A stretch of DNA of 64,000 nt, taken from CAXBES01 sp963974915 (GTDB lineage: Bacteria; Bacteroidota; Bacteroidia; Flavobacteriales; Flavobacteriaceae). The notes under the pieces are model-generated. The model was given only the letters and a program-made list of their open reading frames with translations. It was not told the origin of the DNA and did no database searches. Where the stretch lies: positions 124,001-188,000 of the forward strand of contig CAXBES010000002.1 in assembly GCA_963974915.1 (NCBI GenBank), read 5' to 3'. Shown here piece by piece: positions 1 through 7,376 of this stretch; positions within the stretch are counted from its first letter, which is position 1, and each line of letters begins with the position of its first letter. The translations under genes and the position numbers were made by a program.

Positions 1-174
1 TTAATTTTTGATGAAATTAGAGATCCCTTGTCAATATTTGGAATAATTGTTCTGGCATTAGTACTTTTAATGCCATACATTGGAGCAGTATCCAAATCCA
101 TTTGGGCACATTTCTTTTTTAAGTATGACAAGGAAATTGCTGTTAAAATTCGAAAAAATGTTACAAGAACTTAA
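1..174 (+). CDS. C-terminal end of a membrane protein (5' truncated)
   Basis: An open frame runs from the first base to a TAA at 172-174 and gives 57 residues. They contain one clear hydrophobic segment (about residues 11-31, starting SIFGIIVLALVLL) followed by a basic tail rich in Lys and Arg, so this is probably the last transmembrane helix and cytoplasmic end of a longer protein. It overlaps the following regulator's preferred start by 17 bases, which suggests translational coupling. I do not recognise the family. A membrane transporter linked to the sulfur genes downstream is possible but is inference only. Confidence 0.5.
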   Translation, partial: LIFDEIRDPLSIFGIIVLALVLLMPYIGAVSKSIWAHFFFKYDKEIAVKIRKNVTRT

Positions 175-784
175 AGATAATTACGGTTCTCAATTTGAAC
201 CCGCCCTAATAGAGGAAATGGGAAGAGTTGGAACTTTTATGGAAGCTCCTGAGGGGAAGGATCTAATAAGACCGGGACAGTATATTAAATCGGTTCCTTT
301 ATTGCTTTCCGGAAGTATAAAAATTCTAAGACCTGATGCCAATGGTGACGAATTATTATTATATCATCTGGAAAAAGGCGATACCTGTGCCATGACCCTC
401 ACTTGTTGTATTGGTAGCACTAAAAGTGAAATTCATGCAATTTCCGAAACTGATGTAAAATTATTAATGATACCAATTGGTAAAATTGAAGAATGGGCAA
501 GTAAATATAAAACGTGGAGAAACTTTGTTTTTAGCACGTATCAAACAAGAATGATGGAAATGCTTGAAAGCATCGACAATATTGCCTTTCACAACATGGA
601 TGAAAGACTTAAAAGCTATCTAGAGAACAAGATCGAGATCTTAAACAGCAAGCATATCTATATAACTCATAAGGAAATAGCGAGTGATTTGCATACAAGT
701 CGCGTCGTAATTTCAAGACTACTTAAAAAAATGGAAAACGAAAATCTAATTAAACTTCATCGCAGTTTTATTGAGGTCGTATAA
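158..784 (+). CDS. Crp/Fnr family transcriptional regulator, candidate regulator of the sulfide/copper island
   Basis: This is a cyclic-nucleotide-binding-type beta-roll followed by a C-terminal winged helix-turn-helix. The recognition helix reads TSRVVISRLLKKM and keeps the Ile-Ser-Arg core of Fnr proteins, but has Val where Fnr has its base-reading Glu. The open frame extends back to a TTG at 80. I prefer the ATG at 158 because the N-terminus then matches the usual length and the overlap with the upstream gene is short. The beta-roll has a three-cysteine patch (CAMTLTCC, Cys77, Cys83 and Cys84 counted from the ATG), with no Fnr-type N-terminal cluster for iron-sulfur binding. It is followed after 3 bases by the TauE/SafE gene. 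Five copies of a Crp/Fnr-type palindrome lie upstream of later operons, so this is the obvious candidate to bind them. Sensing of a thiol or persulfide by the Cys patch is inference. Confidence 0.9.
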   Translation: MLQELKDNYGSQFEPALIEEMGRVGTFMEAPEGKDLIRPGQYIKSVPLLLSGSIKILRPDANGDELLLYHLEKGDTCAMTLTCCIGSTKSEIHAISETDVKLLMIPIGKIEEWASKYKTWRNFVFSTYQTRMMEMLESIDNIAFHNMDERLKSYLENKIEILNSKHIYITHKEIASDLHTSRVVISRLLKKMENENLIKLHRSFIEVV

Positions 785-787
785 ATT

Positions 788-1588
788 ATGGAAATTATCG
801 AAATTTTTGGTTACGTAGGAGCATTGATCATAGGATTGGTTCTTGGTTTGATTGGCGGAGGTGGATCTATTTTAACAGTTCCAATCTTGGTATATGCGCT
901 CTCATTGAATCCTATCACCGCGACCGCCTACTCACTTTTTGTAGTTGGTGTAACTTCCTTAGTAGGAACCATAAAAAACTTGATAAAGGGTAAAGTCGAT
1001 GTTAAAACAGCAATTATTTTCTCAATACCGGCGTTTATTGCCGTTTACGCTACACGCCGATTTCTTATTCCCGCTATTCCAAATGAAATAACCACTATTG
1101 GTGAATTTGTTCTTACAAAGAACTTAGCCATTATGCTTTTTTTCGCGGTAATAATGCTACTGGCATCTATCTCAATGATTAGAAACCCGAAAAGTAAAAA
1201 GCCCGAACCCTCGGCTGTTAAATACAATTATACCCTTATTATTATTGAAGGTCTGGTTGTTGGAGTAATAACCGGAGTAGTTGGTGCCGGTGGCGGTTTT
1301 CTTATCATTCCAGCCCTTGTTTTACTTGCAAAACTACCTATGAAAAAGGCAGTTGCCACTTCCCTCCTTATTATAGCCATTAAATCTTTAGTAGGGTTTT
1401 TAGGTGATGTAGAAAATCTCGATATAGATTGGAACTTTTTATTGATCTTCAGTTCAATTTCCATCTTAGGAATTTTCATTGGAATTTGGCTTAACAAGTT
1501 TATTGATGGTACCAAGTTGAAAAAGGCCTTCGGGTGGTTTGTATTAATTATGGGCATCTACATTATTTATAAAGAGCTATTTGTGTAA
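788..1588 (+). CDS. TauE/SafE family sulfite exporter
   Basis: A 266-residue polytopic membrane protein made of two homologous halves. Each half opens with a glycine-rich helix (LVLGLIGGGGSILTVP near residue 18, and GVITGVVGAGGGFLIIPAL near residue 158), which is the hallmark of the TauE/SafE anion exporter family. Family members export sulfite, sulfoacetate or related organosulfonates. It sits between the Crp/Fnr regulator and the persulfide dioxygenase, whose product is sulfite, so export of toxic sulfite is the most likely job. The stop codon lies inside the palindromic operator of the next gene. The cargo is inferred from context. Confidence 0.88.
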   Translation: MEIIEIFGYVGALIIGLVLGLIGGGGSILTVPILVYALSLNPITATAYSLFVVGVTSLVGTIKNLIKGKVDVKTAIIFSIPAFIAVYATRRFLIPAIPNEITTIGEFVLTKNLAIMLFFAVIMLLASISMIRNPKSKKPEPSAVKYNYTLIIIEGLVVGVITGVVGAGGGFLIIPALVLLAKLPMKKAVATSLLIIAIKSLVGFLGDVENLDIDWNFLLIFSSISILGIFIGIWLNKFIDGTKLKKAFGWFVLIMGIYIIYKELFV

Positions 1589-1599
1589 CAATGGTTACA
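1584..1599. promoter_or_regulatory. Crp/Fnr-type operator 1, upstream of the persulfide dioxygenase
   Basis: Perfect inverted repeat TGTAAC-AATG-GTTACA. It overlaps the tauE/safE stop codon. A -7-like element TAATTTTA begins at 1621, 22 bases after the inner 14-base palindrome GTAAC-N4-GTTAC (1585-1598). If transcription starts about 5 bases after that element, the palindrome centre is near -41.5, the class II activator position. Confidence 0.75.
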
Positions 1600-1652
1600 A
1601 CTCAAAATCTGTTTAGATTGTAATTTTACATCAAACAAAAGATGTAAGTACA

Positions 1653-3065
1653 ATGAAAATAGAACAAATATATACAGGATGTTTAGCTCAAGGAGCTTAC
1701 TATATAGAAAGTAACGGTGAAGCCGTTATTATTGATCCACTTAGAGAGGTACAACCTTATATTGATAGAGCCGAAGCAGATGGCGCAAAAATTAAATATA
1801 TTTTTGAAACACATTTTCATGCCGATTTTGTTTCCGGACATATTACACTTTCAGAAAAAACCGGAGCGCCCATTGTTTATGGACCAACCGCCGATCCAAA
1901 CTTCAAGGCGATCGTAGCTACAGACGGACAAGAGTTTAAATTGGGTGATGTCACGTTTAAGGTTTTACATACACCTGGTCACACTATGGAAAGCACAACT
2001 TTTCTTTTGAAAAATGAAGAGGATCAAGAGTATGCAGTCTTTACCGGCGACACCTTATTTTTAGGGGATGTTGGGAGACCGGACCTAGCACAAAAGGCTT
2101 CGCATCTAACAAAAGAAGACCTTGCCGGCAAACTCTACGATAGTTTGAGAAACAAAATTATGCCTTTAGGTGATGATATCATTGTGTATCCGGCACATGG
2201 CGCTGGTTCTGCTTGTGGTAAGAATATGATGAACGAAACGGTTGACACTTTAGGCCATCAAAAACAAGTAAATTATGCCCTGCGTGCTAATATGACAAAG
2301 GAAGAATTTATTGATGAAGTCACAGAGGGGTTACTGCCTCCACCTGCTTACTTTCCAATGAACGTTAAAATGAATAAGGAAGGTTATCAAAACATTGATG
2401 AGATCTTAAAGAAAGGTCAGAGTTCCCTAAGCCCTGAAGCTTTTGAAATAGCCGCTAATGAAACCGGTGCTGTAATATTAGACGTGAGAACCGAGGAGGA
2501 ATTCGCTAAAGGACACATTCCGGGTTCTATATTTATTGGACTCGATGGAGATTTTGCCCCCTGGGTTGGTGATTTAATAAAAGATGTCATGCAACCCATA
2601 CTTATTATCGCCCACGAAGATCGTGTTGAAGAAGCAATCATCCGCCTCTCACGCGTTGGTTTTGATAAAACTATTGGATACTTAAAAGGTGGATTTGAAG
2701 CCTGGAAAAAGGCTGCAAAAGAGTACGATATGGTAACTTCAATTTCTTCGGAAAAATTTAAAGAAGAACTTAATGCAACAGAAAAAACTCCAAAAATAGT
2801 GGATGTTAGAAAAGAAAGTGAATTTATTTCCGAACACGTCGTTAATGCTATTAATATCCCATTGTCGGAGCTCAATAGTCATTTATCCGAATTACCACAA
2901 ACTGAAATTTTCTATGTACACTGTGAAGGAGGCTATAGAAGCATGATCGCGGCTTCAATATTTAAAAATCGCGGCGTTCATAATTTAATTGATATAAAAG
3001 GCGGGTATAATGCCATTAAGGAAACAGGTATAAAGACTACAGATTACGTATGTCCCACAACTTGA
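1653..3065 (+). CDS. CstB-like persulfide dioxygenase-sulfurtransferase (MBL fold plus two rhodanese domains)
   Basis: The 470 residues divide into three parts. An N-terminal metallo-beta-lactamase domain carries THFHADF (residues 53-59), TPGH (His110), TGDT (Asp133) and PAHGAGS (His182), which are the metal-site motifs of ETHE1-type non-heme Fe(II) persulfide dioxygenases. A middle rhodanese-like domain (about 270-355) has no Cys at its active loop (reads IAHEDRVEEA) and is therefore a pseudo-rhodanese. The C-terminal rhodanese (about 375-465) has Cys424 in HCEGGYRS. This is the architecture of staphylococcal CstB, which converts per- and polysulfides to thiosulfate. Cys188 in AGSACG is also in place. 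The neighbours (sulfite exporter, SQR) support sulfide detoxification. It has its own operator and promoter upstream. Confidence 0.93.
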   Translation: MKIEQIYTGCLAQGAYYIESNGEAVIIDPLREVQPYIDRAEADGAKIKYIFETHFHADFVSGHITLSEKTGAPIVYGPTADPNFKAIVATDGQEFKLGDVTFKVLHTPGHTMESTTFLLKNEEDQEYAVFTGDTLFLGDVGRPDLAQKASHLTKEDLAGKLYDSLRNKIMPLGDDIIVYPAHGAGSACGKNMMNETVDTLGHQKQVNYALRANMTKEEFIDEVTEGLLPPPAYFPMNVKMNKEGYQNIDEILKKGQSSLSPEAFEIAANETGAVILDVRTEEEFAKGHIPGSIFIGLDGDFAPWVGDLIKDVMQPILIIAHEDRVEEAIIRLSRVGFDKTIGYLKGGFEAWKKAAKEYDMVTSISSEKFKEELNATEKTPKIVDVRKESEFISEHVVNAINIPLSELNSHLSELPQTEIFYVHCEGGYRSMIAASIFKNRGVHNLIDIKGGYNAIKETGIKTTDYVCPTT

Positions 3066-3090
3066 AAATAGTGTTTTGAGGATTGATTGA

Positions 3091-3125
3091 AGAGGACGAT
3101 TGGAAACGATCGTTCTCTTTTTATT
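3091..3125 (+). terminator. Rho-independent terminator after the persulfide dioxygenase
   Basis: Stem AGAGGACGAT / ATCGTTCTCT (one G-T pair) with an 8-base loop, followed by a T-rich run. It lies 26 bases after the dioxygenase stop codon and separates it from the peroxiredoxin promoter. Confidence 0.8.
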
Positions 3126-3138
3126 TAATATCAGCTTG

Positions 3139-3154
3139 TGTAACTTCTGTTACT
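3139..3154. promoter_or_regulatory. Crp/Fnr-type operator 2, upstream of the peroxiredoxin operon
   Basis: Palindrome TGTAAC-TTCT-GTTACT (14-base core 3140-3153 is perfect). A -7-like element TAATTTTA starts at 3176, 22 bases after the core, the same geometry as operator 1. Beyond the core, TTTTAC occurs at the same 25-base distance as at operators 1 and 3. Confidence 0.75.
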
Positions 3155-3210
3155 GTGGTTATTAAGCTTTTACTATAATTTTACGTTATAATATTAAACA
3201 GAGATACATT

Positions 3211-3867
3211 ATGGAAACAATAGAAAAAGAAATAAACTCAATACCAAGAATTGGAGATCATGCTCCAGATTTTAAAGCAACTACTACGAAAGGTGAGATT
3301 CAACTCTCAGATTTTGCAAAGGATAAATGGATTGTATTATTCTCACATCCGGCAGACTTCACTCCGGTTTGTACTACTGAAATGAGTGGATTTGCGCAGA
3401 GAAAATCGGAGTTTGATGATCTTAATACCGAATTACTAGGTTTAAGTATTGATAGTATTCATTCGCATTTAGCATGGGTTAATAACGTTAGAGAAAAAAC
3501 GGGAGTATATTTCGATTTTCCAATTATTGCAGATATTGATATGAAGGTTTCAAAACTATATGGAATGCTTCAACCCAATGAAAGTGAGACAGCCGCGGTG
3601 AGAGCAGTGTTTTTTATAGATCCATTAAAAAAAATTAGGTTGGTCATGTATTACCCACTAAATGTAGGTAGGAATATGGACGAAATTTTACGAGCCCTAG
3701 AAGCTTTACAAACTTCGGATAAATATAAGGTGGCGATGCCACTAGATTGGAAAAAAGGAGACAAAGTGATTGTTCCTCCACCAAAAACTCTTGAAGAAAT
3801 GCAGGAACGTATAGATAACAAGGCCTACGAAAAGATCGATTTTTATCTCGCAAAAAAATCATTATAG
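3211..3867 (+). CDS. 1-Cys peroxiredoxin (Prx6 type)
   Basis: 218 residues of the AhpC/TSA peroxiredoxin fold with the Prx6-class active site PADFTPVCTTE. The peroxidatic Cys is Cys54 and it is the only cysteine in the protein, so this is a true 1-Cys enzyme that needs an external thiol for recycling. The long C-terminal arm (about residues 160-218) with VAMPLDWKKGDKVIVPPP is typical of the subfamily. It reduces peroxides, and in this setting may also act on hydropersulfides or on peroxide formed during sulfide oxidation (inference). It is the first gene behind operator 2 and probably leads an operon with the rhodanese, DUF3365 protein and methyltransferase. Confidence 0.92.
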   Translation: METIEKEINSIPRIGDHAPDFKATTTKGEIQLSDFAKDKWIVLFSHPADFTPVCTTEMSGFAQRKSEFDDLNTELLGLSIDSIHSHLAWVNNVREKTGVYFDFPIIADIDMKVSKLYGMLQPNESETAAVRAVFFIDPLKKIRLVMYYPLNVGRNMDEILRALEALQTSDKYKVAMPLDWKKGDKVIVPPPKTLEEMQERIDNKAYEKIDFYLAKKSL

Positions 3868-3879
3868 AAGAGTTTCTAT

Positions 3880-3909
3880 CCACATCGGCGATCATTTTCG
3901 CCGATGTGG
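3880..3909 (+). terminator. Perfect 11-bp hairpin between peroxiredoxin and rhodanese genes
   Basis: CCACATCGGCG / CGCCGATGTGG, fully paired, 8-base loop. It is not followed by a T run, so it could be an attenuator or an RNA-processing and stability element within an operon rather than a full terminator. It would let the peroxiredoxin message accumulate above the downstream genes (inference). Confidence 0.5.
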
Positions 3910-3928
3910 AACTAATAAATGCAAAAAA

Positions 3929-4297
3929 ATGAAAAAGGTATTTTTACTTATCTTACTTACAACTACCCTGTTAAGTGCAACTGCACAAGAAACAAAGCGA
4001 ATTGAGTTGTTGAATCCGTTGCAATTTGAACAAGCAATAGACGATAAGAATGTACAATTAATAGACATTAGAACACCTCTCGAATATGCTGAGGAACATA
4101 TTGAAGGATCTGTAAATATCGATTTTTTAAGCCAAGAAAGTTTTAAAACGGCAGTTCAAAAACTAGACAAAACTAAAGCCTTATACATCTATTGCCGCTC
4201 TGGTGCCAGAAGTGAAAAGGCCGCCAAACAACTTCAGGGTTTAGGTTTTGAATTGATCTACGATTTGCGGGGAGGATTTTTAAACTGGAACAAATAA
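3929..4297 (+). CDS. Periplasmic single-domain rhodanese (thiosulfate/persulfide sulfurtransferase)
   Basis: 122 residues with a signal peptide (MKKVFLLILLTTTLLSATAQ, cleavage after about residue 20) and one rhodanese domain. The active-site loop is IYCRSGARS with catalytic Cys89, and the N-terminal rhodanese motif DIRTPLEYAEEHIEG is intact. The size matches PspE-like exported rhodaneses. It would move sulfane sulfur between thiosulfate or persulfides and a thiol acceptor in the periplasm. The next gene starts 7 bases downstream, so the two are co-transcribed. Confidence 0.9.
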   Translation: MKKVFLLILLTTTLLSATAQETKRIELLNPLQFEQAIDDKNVQLIDIRTPLEYAEEHIEGSVNIDFLSQESFKTAVQKLDKTKALYIYCRSGARSEKAAKQLQGLGFELIYDLRGGFLNWNK

Positions 4298-4304
4298 CAT
4301 AATT

Positions 4305-5324
4305 ATGAAACTAACATTTATTACTCTTTTTGTTACAATCCTAATGGTGAATTGTAATAATAAACCTAAGGACAGGTATCAATCTGTGTTAAATCTGAAT
4401 TCTAACAGCGCATCAGGTGTAATATCATCTTCAAATGGGAAACAATTAATGGAGAATAATTGTTATGCATGTCATAATCCTAAAACTTCTCAAAGCGATA
4501 TGATAGCTCCTCCTATGATTGCCGTGAAAATGCATTATATTTCTGAAAATACGACTGAAGAAGAATTTATTAATTCTTTTTTATTATGGACTAAAGAGCC
4601 TTCCGAAGAAAATTCTAAGATGCCCGGAGCTATTAAGAAATTTGGTCTTATGCCCTATCAACACTACTCTGAAGAAACCATAAGAGCGATTGCCCACTAT
4701 ATTTATAATAATGAAATAGAAGAACCGGAATGGTTTGGTTCCCATCATAATGAAATGCATGACGAACGACCGGGGTATGGTAAAAGAAAAAGAAATGCTG
4801 ATAAAATACAACGAGTAAATACAGAGGACAAACCAAAGACTATCACAGAACAAGGCATGCTAATCGCATCTACCACAAAAGCAGAATTAGGAAAGAAATT
4901 GATGGGACAGGTTCAGCGAAACGGTGTTTCGAATGCAATAAAGTTTTGTAATTTAGAGGCATTATCTATAACCGATAGTATGGCAAGGTTTCATAATGTG
5001 ACCATTAAACGAGTAAGTGACAGGTATAGGAATCCGAAGAACATTGCAAATTATGAAGAAATTGGCTACATTAATACATTTAAGAAACAGATAACTCAAG
5101 GAGATGAAATTTCTCCAATAATAACCGAAACTAACAATGAAGCGGCATTTTATTATCCAATTATTACTAATTCAATGTGCCTAAAATGCCATGGAAAACC
5201 CCATGATGATATTGCGACTCCTGATTTAAATAATATCATGAAATTATATCCAAATGATAATGCTTTTGGATACGATGTTAATGAAGTAAGAGGCATATGG
5301 AGTATTCACTTTAATAGTAACTAA
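4305..5324 (+). CDS. Diheme DUF3365 (Tll0287-like) c-type cytochrome lipoprotein
   Basis: A 339-residue exported protein with a lipobox-like N-terminus (ILMVNCNN, lipidated Cys17). Two CxxCH heme c motifs are visible: CYACH at 53-57 within a short cytochrome-c-like domain and CLKCH at 292-296 within a C-terminal DUF3365 domain (about 180-335, including AIKFCNLEAL and YYPIITNSMCLKCHGKP). It would sit on the periplasmic side of a membrane and carry or sense electrons. Its place behind an exported rhodanese suggests electron transfer from thiosulfate or persulfide chemistry, but no substrate can be read from the sequence. The stop overlaps the next start (TAATG), so translation is coupled to the methyltransferase. 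Confidence 0.85.
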   Translation: MKLTFITLFVTILMVNCNNKPKDRYQSVLNLNSNSASGVISSSNGKQLMENNCYACHNPKTSQSDMIAPPMIAVKMHYISENTTEEEFINSFLLWTKEPSEENSKMPGAIKKFGLMPYQHYSEETIRAIAHYIYNNEIEEPEWFGSHHNEMHDERPGYGKRKRNADKIQRVNTEDKPKTITEQGMLIASTTKAELGKKLMGQVQRNGVSNAIKFCNLEALSITDSMARFHNVTIKRVSDRYRNPKNIANYEEIGYINTFKKQITQGDEISPIITETNNEAAFYYPIITNSMCLKCHGKPHDDIATPDLNNIMKLYPNDNAFGYDVNEVRGIWSIHFNSN

Positions 5325-5917
5325 TGAACTTCTATGAGACATTTTGGAATCATAAATACTTAACGAGTGAGACTGGTTGGGACATAGGTTATGCATCTAC
5401 TCCCTTAAAAGAATACTTCGATACATTGACGAATAAAAGTCTGGAAATTCTTATCCCGGGTGCCGGAAATGCTTATGAAGCGGAGTACCTTTTTAAAAAT
5501 GGCTTTACAAATATTACAGTAGTCGATATCTCTTCGGTCGCAATTAAGAATTTTGCAAAACGAGTTCCTAATTTTCCTTCCGAAAAATTAATTCACGCAG
5601 ATTTTTTCGATATTACTGGTAACTATGATCTTGTAATAGAACAAACTTTTTTTTGTGCGATAGACCCTACTCAACGTTACGATTATGTGGAAAAAATGCA
5701 TCAAATTATTAGATCCGATGGTTACCTTGTTGGGCTATTATTTAATATTCCGCTTAATACTGACAAACCGCCGTTTGGTGGTGATAAAGATGAATATAAA
5801 GAACTCTTCAAGGATAAATTTACCACTATAAAGATGAAGACTGCTTATAATTCAATACCTGAGAGAGCAGGTGATGAACTGTTTTTCATAATGAGCAGCA
5901 ATAAAACAATTAAGTAA
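5324..5917 (+). CDS. TPMT-family SAM-dependent thiol S-methyltransferase
   Basis: 197 residues, Rossmann-type methyltransferase. The N-terminal motif FWNHKYLTSETGWDIGYASTPL and the SAM motif ILIPGAGNAYEAEYL (about 48-62), followed by an acidic end of strand 2 (VVDIS), are characteristic of the thiopurine S-methyltransferase and plant/algal thiol methyltransferase family. Bacterial members methylate thiols, sulfide or chalcogen oxyanions. In this operon the natural guess is methylation of sulfide or a low-molecular-weight thiol to a volatile methyl sulfide (inference). The start overlaps the DUF3365 stop by one base. Confidence 0.82.
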   Translation: MNFYETFWNHKYLTSETGWDIGYASTPLKEYFDTLTNKSLEILIPGAGNAYEAEYLFKNGFTNITVVDISSVAIKNFAKRVPNFPSEKLIHADFFDITGNYDLVIEQTFFCAIDPTQRYDYVEKMHQIIRSDGYLVGLLFNIPLNTDKPPFGGDKDEYKELFKDKFTTIKMKTAYNSIPERAGDELFFIMSSNKTIK

Positions 5918-6042
5918 AATTTATCAAACAAAAAATATCAAGTACAATTAAATAATCTATAGTAAAATTATAAAGTAAAAACCTCGAGTTTAACAACTCT
6001 TAACCTTGTTTCGTAAAGGTTTTGTGTATTAAAATTCCGCAA

Positions 6043-7374
6043 ATGGAAGACATGCTTTTTTATGATAGAATGCAATTCGCATTTACTATCACTTTTCATT
6101 ATTTGTTCCCTCAACTTACAATGGGATTATCTTTGATCATAGTTTTTTTTAAAGGAAAATTTCTTTACACTCATATTGAAAGATATAATGAGGCAGCGAA
6201 ATTCTGGATGAAGATTTTTGCTCTCAATTTTGCTATGGGTGTCGTTACAGGGATTCCTATGGAATTTCAATTTGGCACTAATTGGGCAAAGTTTTCTGAA
6301 CTTACTGGTGGAATCATTGGACAAACTCTGGCAATGGAAGGGATGTTCTCTTTCTTCTTAGAATCCTCCTTTCTAGGACTGTTTATTTTTGGTGAAAAAC
6401 TATTAGGTCATAAACTACATTTTATAACAGGCTTTTTAGTATTTCTTGGTTCCTGGGCTAGTGGATTTTTAATTATAGCCACTCATTCTTGGATGCAGCA
6501 TCCGGTAGGATATGAAATTTATGAAAACGGAAAGTTTGTCCTTACCAACTTTTCAGCTCTTTTTTCCAATCCCTGGTTGTGGCCATCATATTTGCACAAT
6601 CAATTAGCTTCCATAGTTACTGCTTCCTTTGTGATATCGGCAGTGGGTGCATTCTACTTATTAAACCAAAAACATATCGAATATGGCAAAATCTATTTGA
6701 AAACAGGCGTTCTATTTGGTCTTTTTGCTTCCCTACTTGTTGCTTTTCCTACGGGTGATTGGGCTGCTAAAAATGTAGTAGAGCACCAGCCTGTTACATT
6801 TGCGGCAATGGAAGGTATCTTTGAAACAGAAAGTGGTGGTTCAGAAATTGTATTAATTGGTCAACCCGATATGCTTGAAAAAAAATTAGATAATAAAATA
6901 GCGGTACCAAACATACTTAGTTTCTTAACATATCAGAAATGGGATCAAGAAATAAAAGGGCTTAATGAATTCGATGAATCACTTTATCCTACAAATGTAC
7001 CGGGGCTTTATTATGCTTATCACATTATGGTTGGTCTTGGAACCATCTTTATAGCAATATTGTTTCTAGCAGCAATTCAAATGTTCAGAAAGAGACTTTA
7101 TAACACTAAATGGCTTCTTTGGTCATTAATGCTCATGCTGCCGATGCCTTATATTGCAAATACAACCGGTTGGTACACAGCCGAATTAGGAAGACAACCA
7201 TGGCTTGTTTATAATTTACTTAGAACTTCTGATGGAGCATCTCCCGTAGTATCATCCGGAAACACATTATTCACGCTCTTAGGTTTTATAGGATTGTATT
7301 TACTTTTAGGAATACTGTTTTTATTATTGGCTGGAAAGATCATTAACAAGGGCCCAAAGCTTATTAAATCTTAA
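6043..7374 (+). CDS. cydA: Cytochrome bd ubiquinol oxidase subunit I (short Q-loop)
   Basis: About 443 residues with multiple membrane helices. The frame opens at a TTG at 6022, but the ATG at 6043 places the key residues at E. coli-like positions: His19 (FTITFHYLF, high-spin heme ligand), Glu99 and Glu107 (MEGMFSFFLES), His185 (SYLHNQLAS, heme b558 ligand) and a Met in HIMVGLG (heme b558 ligand). GRQPW is present. The quinol-binding Q-loop is short compared with E. coli CydA. It reduces O2 with quinol electrons. Bd oxidases are known to resist sulfide inhibition that stops heme-copper oxidases, which fits placement between sulfur genes and SQR. No palindromic operator was found directly upstream, so read-through from the peroxiredoxin operon is possible. 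Confidence 0.95.
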   Translation: MEDMLFYDRMQFAFTITFHYLFPQLTMGLSLIIVFFKGKFLYTHIERYNEAAKFWMKIFALNFAMGVVTGIPMEFQFGTNWAKFSELTGGIIGQTLAMEGMFSFFLESSFLGLFIFGEKLLGHKLHFITGFLVFLGSWASGFLIIATHSWMQHPVGYEIYENGKFVLTNFSALFSNPWLWPSYLHNQLASIVTASFVISAVGAFYLLNQKHIEYGKIYLKTGVLFGLFASLLVAFPTGDWAAKNVVEHQPVTFAAMEGIFETESGGSEIVLIGQPDMLEKKLDNKIAVPNILSFLTYQKWDQEIKGLNEFDESLYPTNVPGLYYAYHIMVGLGTIFIAILFLAAIQMFRKRLYNTKWLLWSLMLMLPMPYIANTTGWYTAELGRQPWLVYNLLRTSDGASPVVSSGNTLFTLLGFIGLYLLLGILFLLLAGKIINKGPKLIKS

Positions 7375-7376
7375 TT

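Noticed and set aside
80..157. TTG start of the Crp/Fnr gene at position 80
   Set aside because: It would overlap the upstream coding frame by about 95 bases and add 26 residues with no family similarity. The ATG at 158 fits the usual N-terminus.
5918..6042. Operator or terminator in front of cydA
   Set aside because: No GTAAC-N4-GTTAC palindrome is present. A short AACCTT/AAGGTT inverted repeat (6002-6021) has only a 6-bp stem and is too weak to list.
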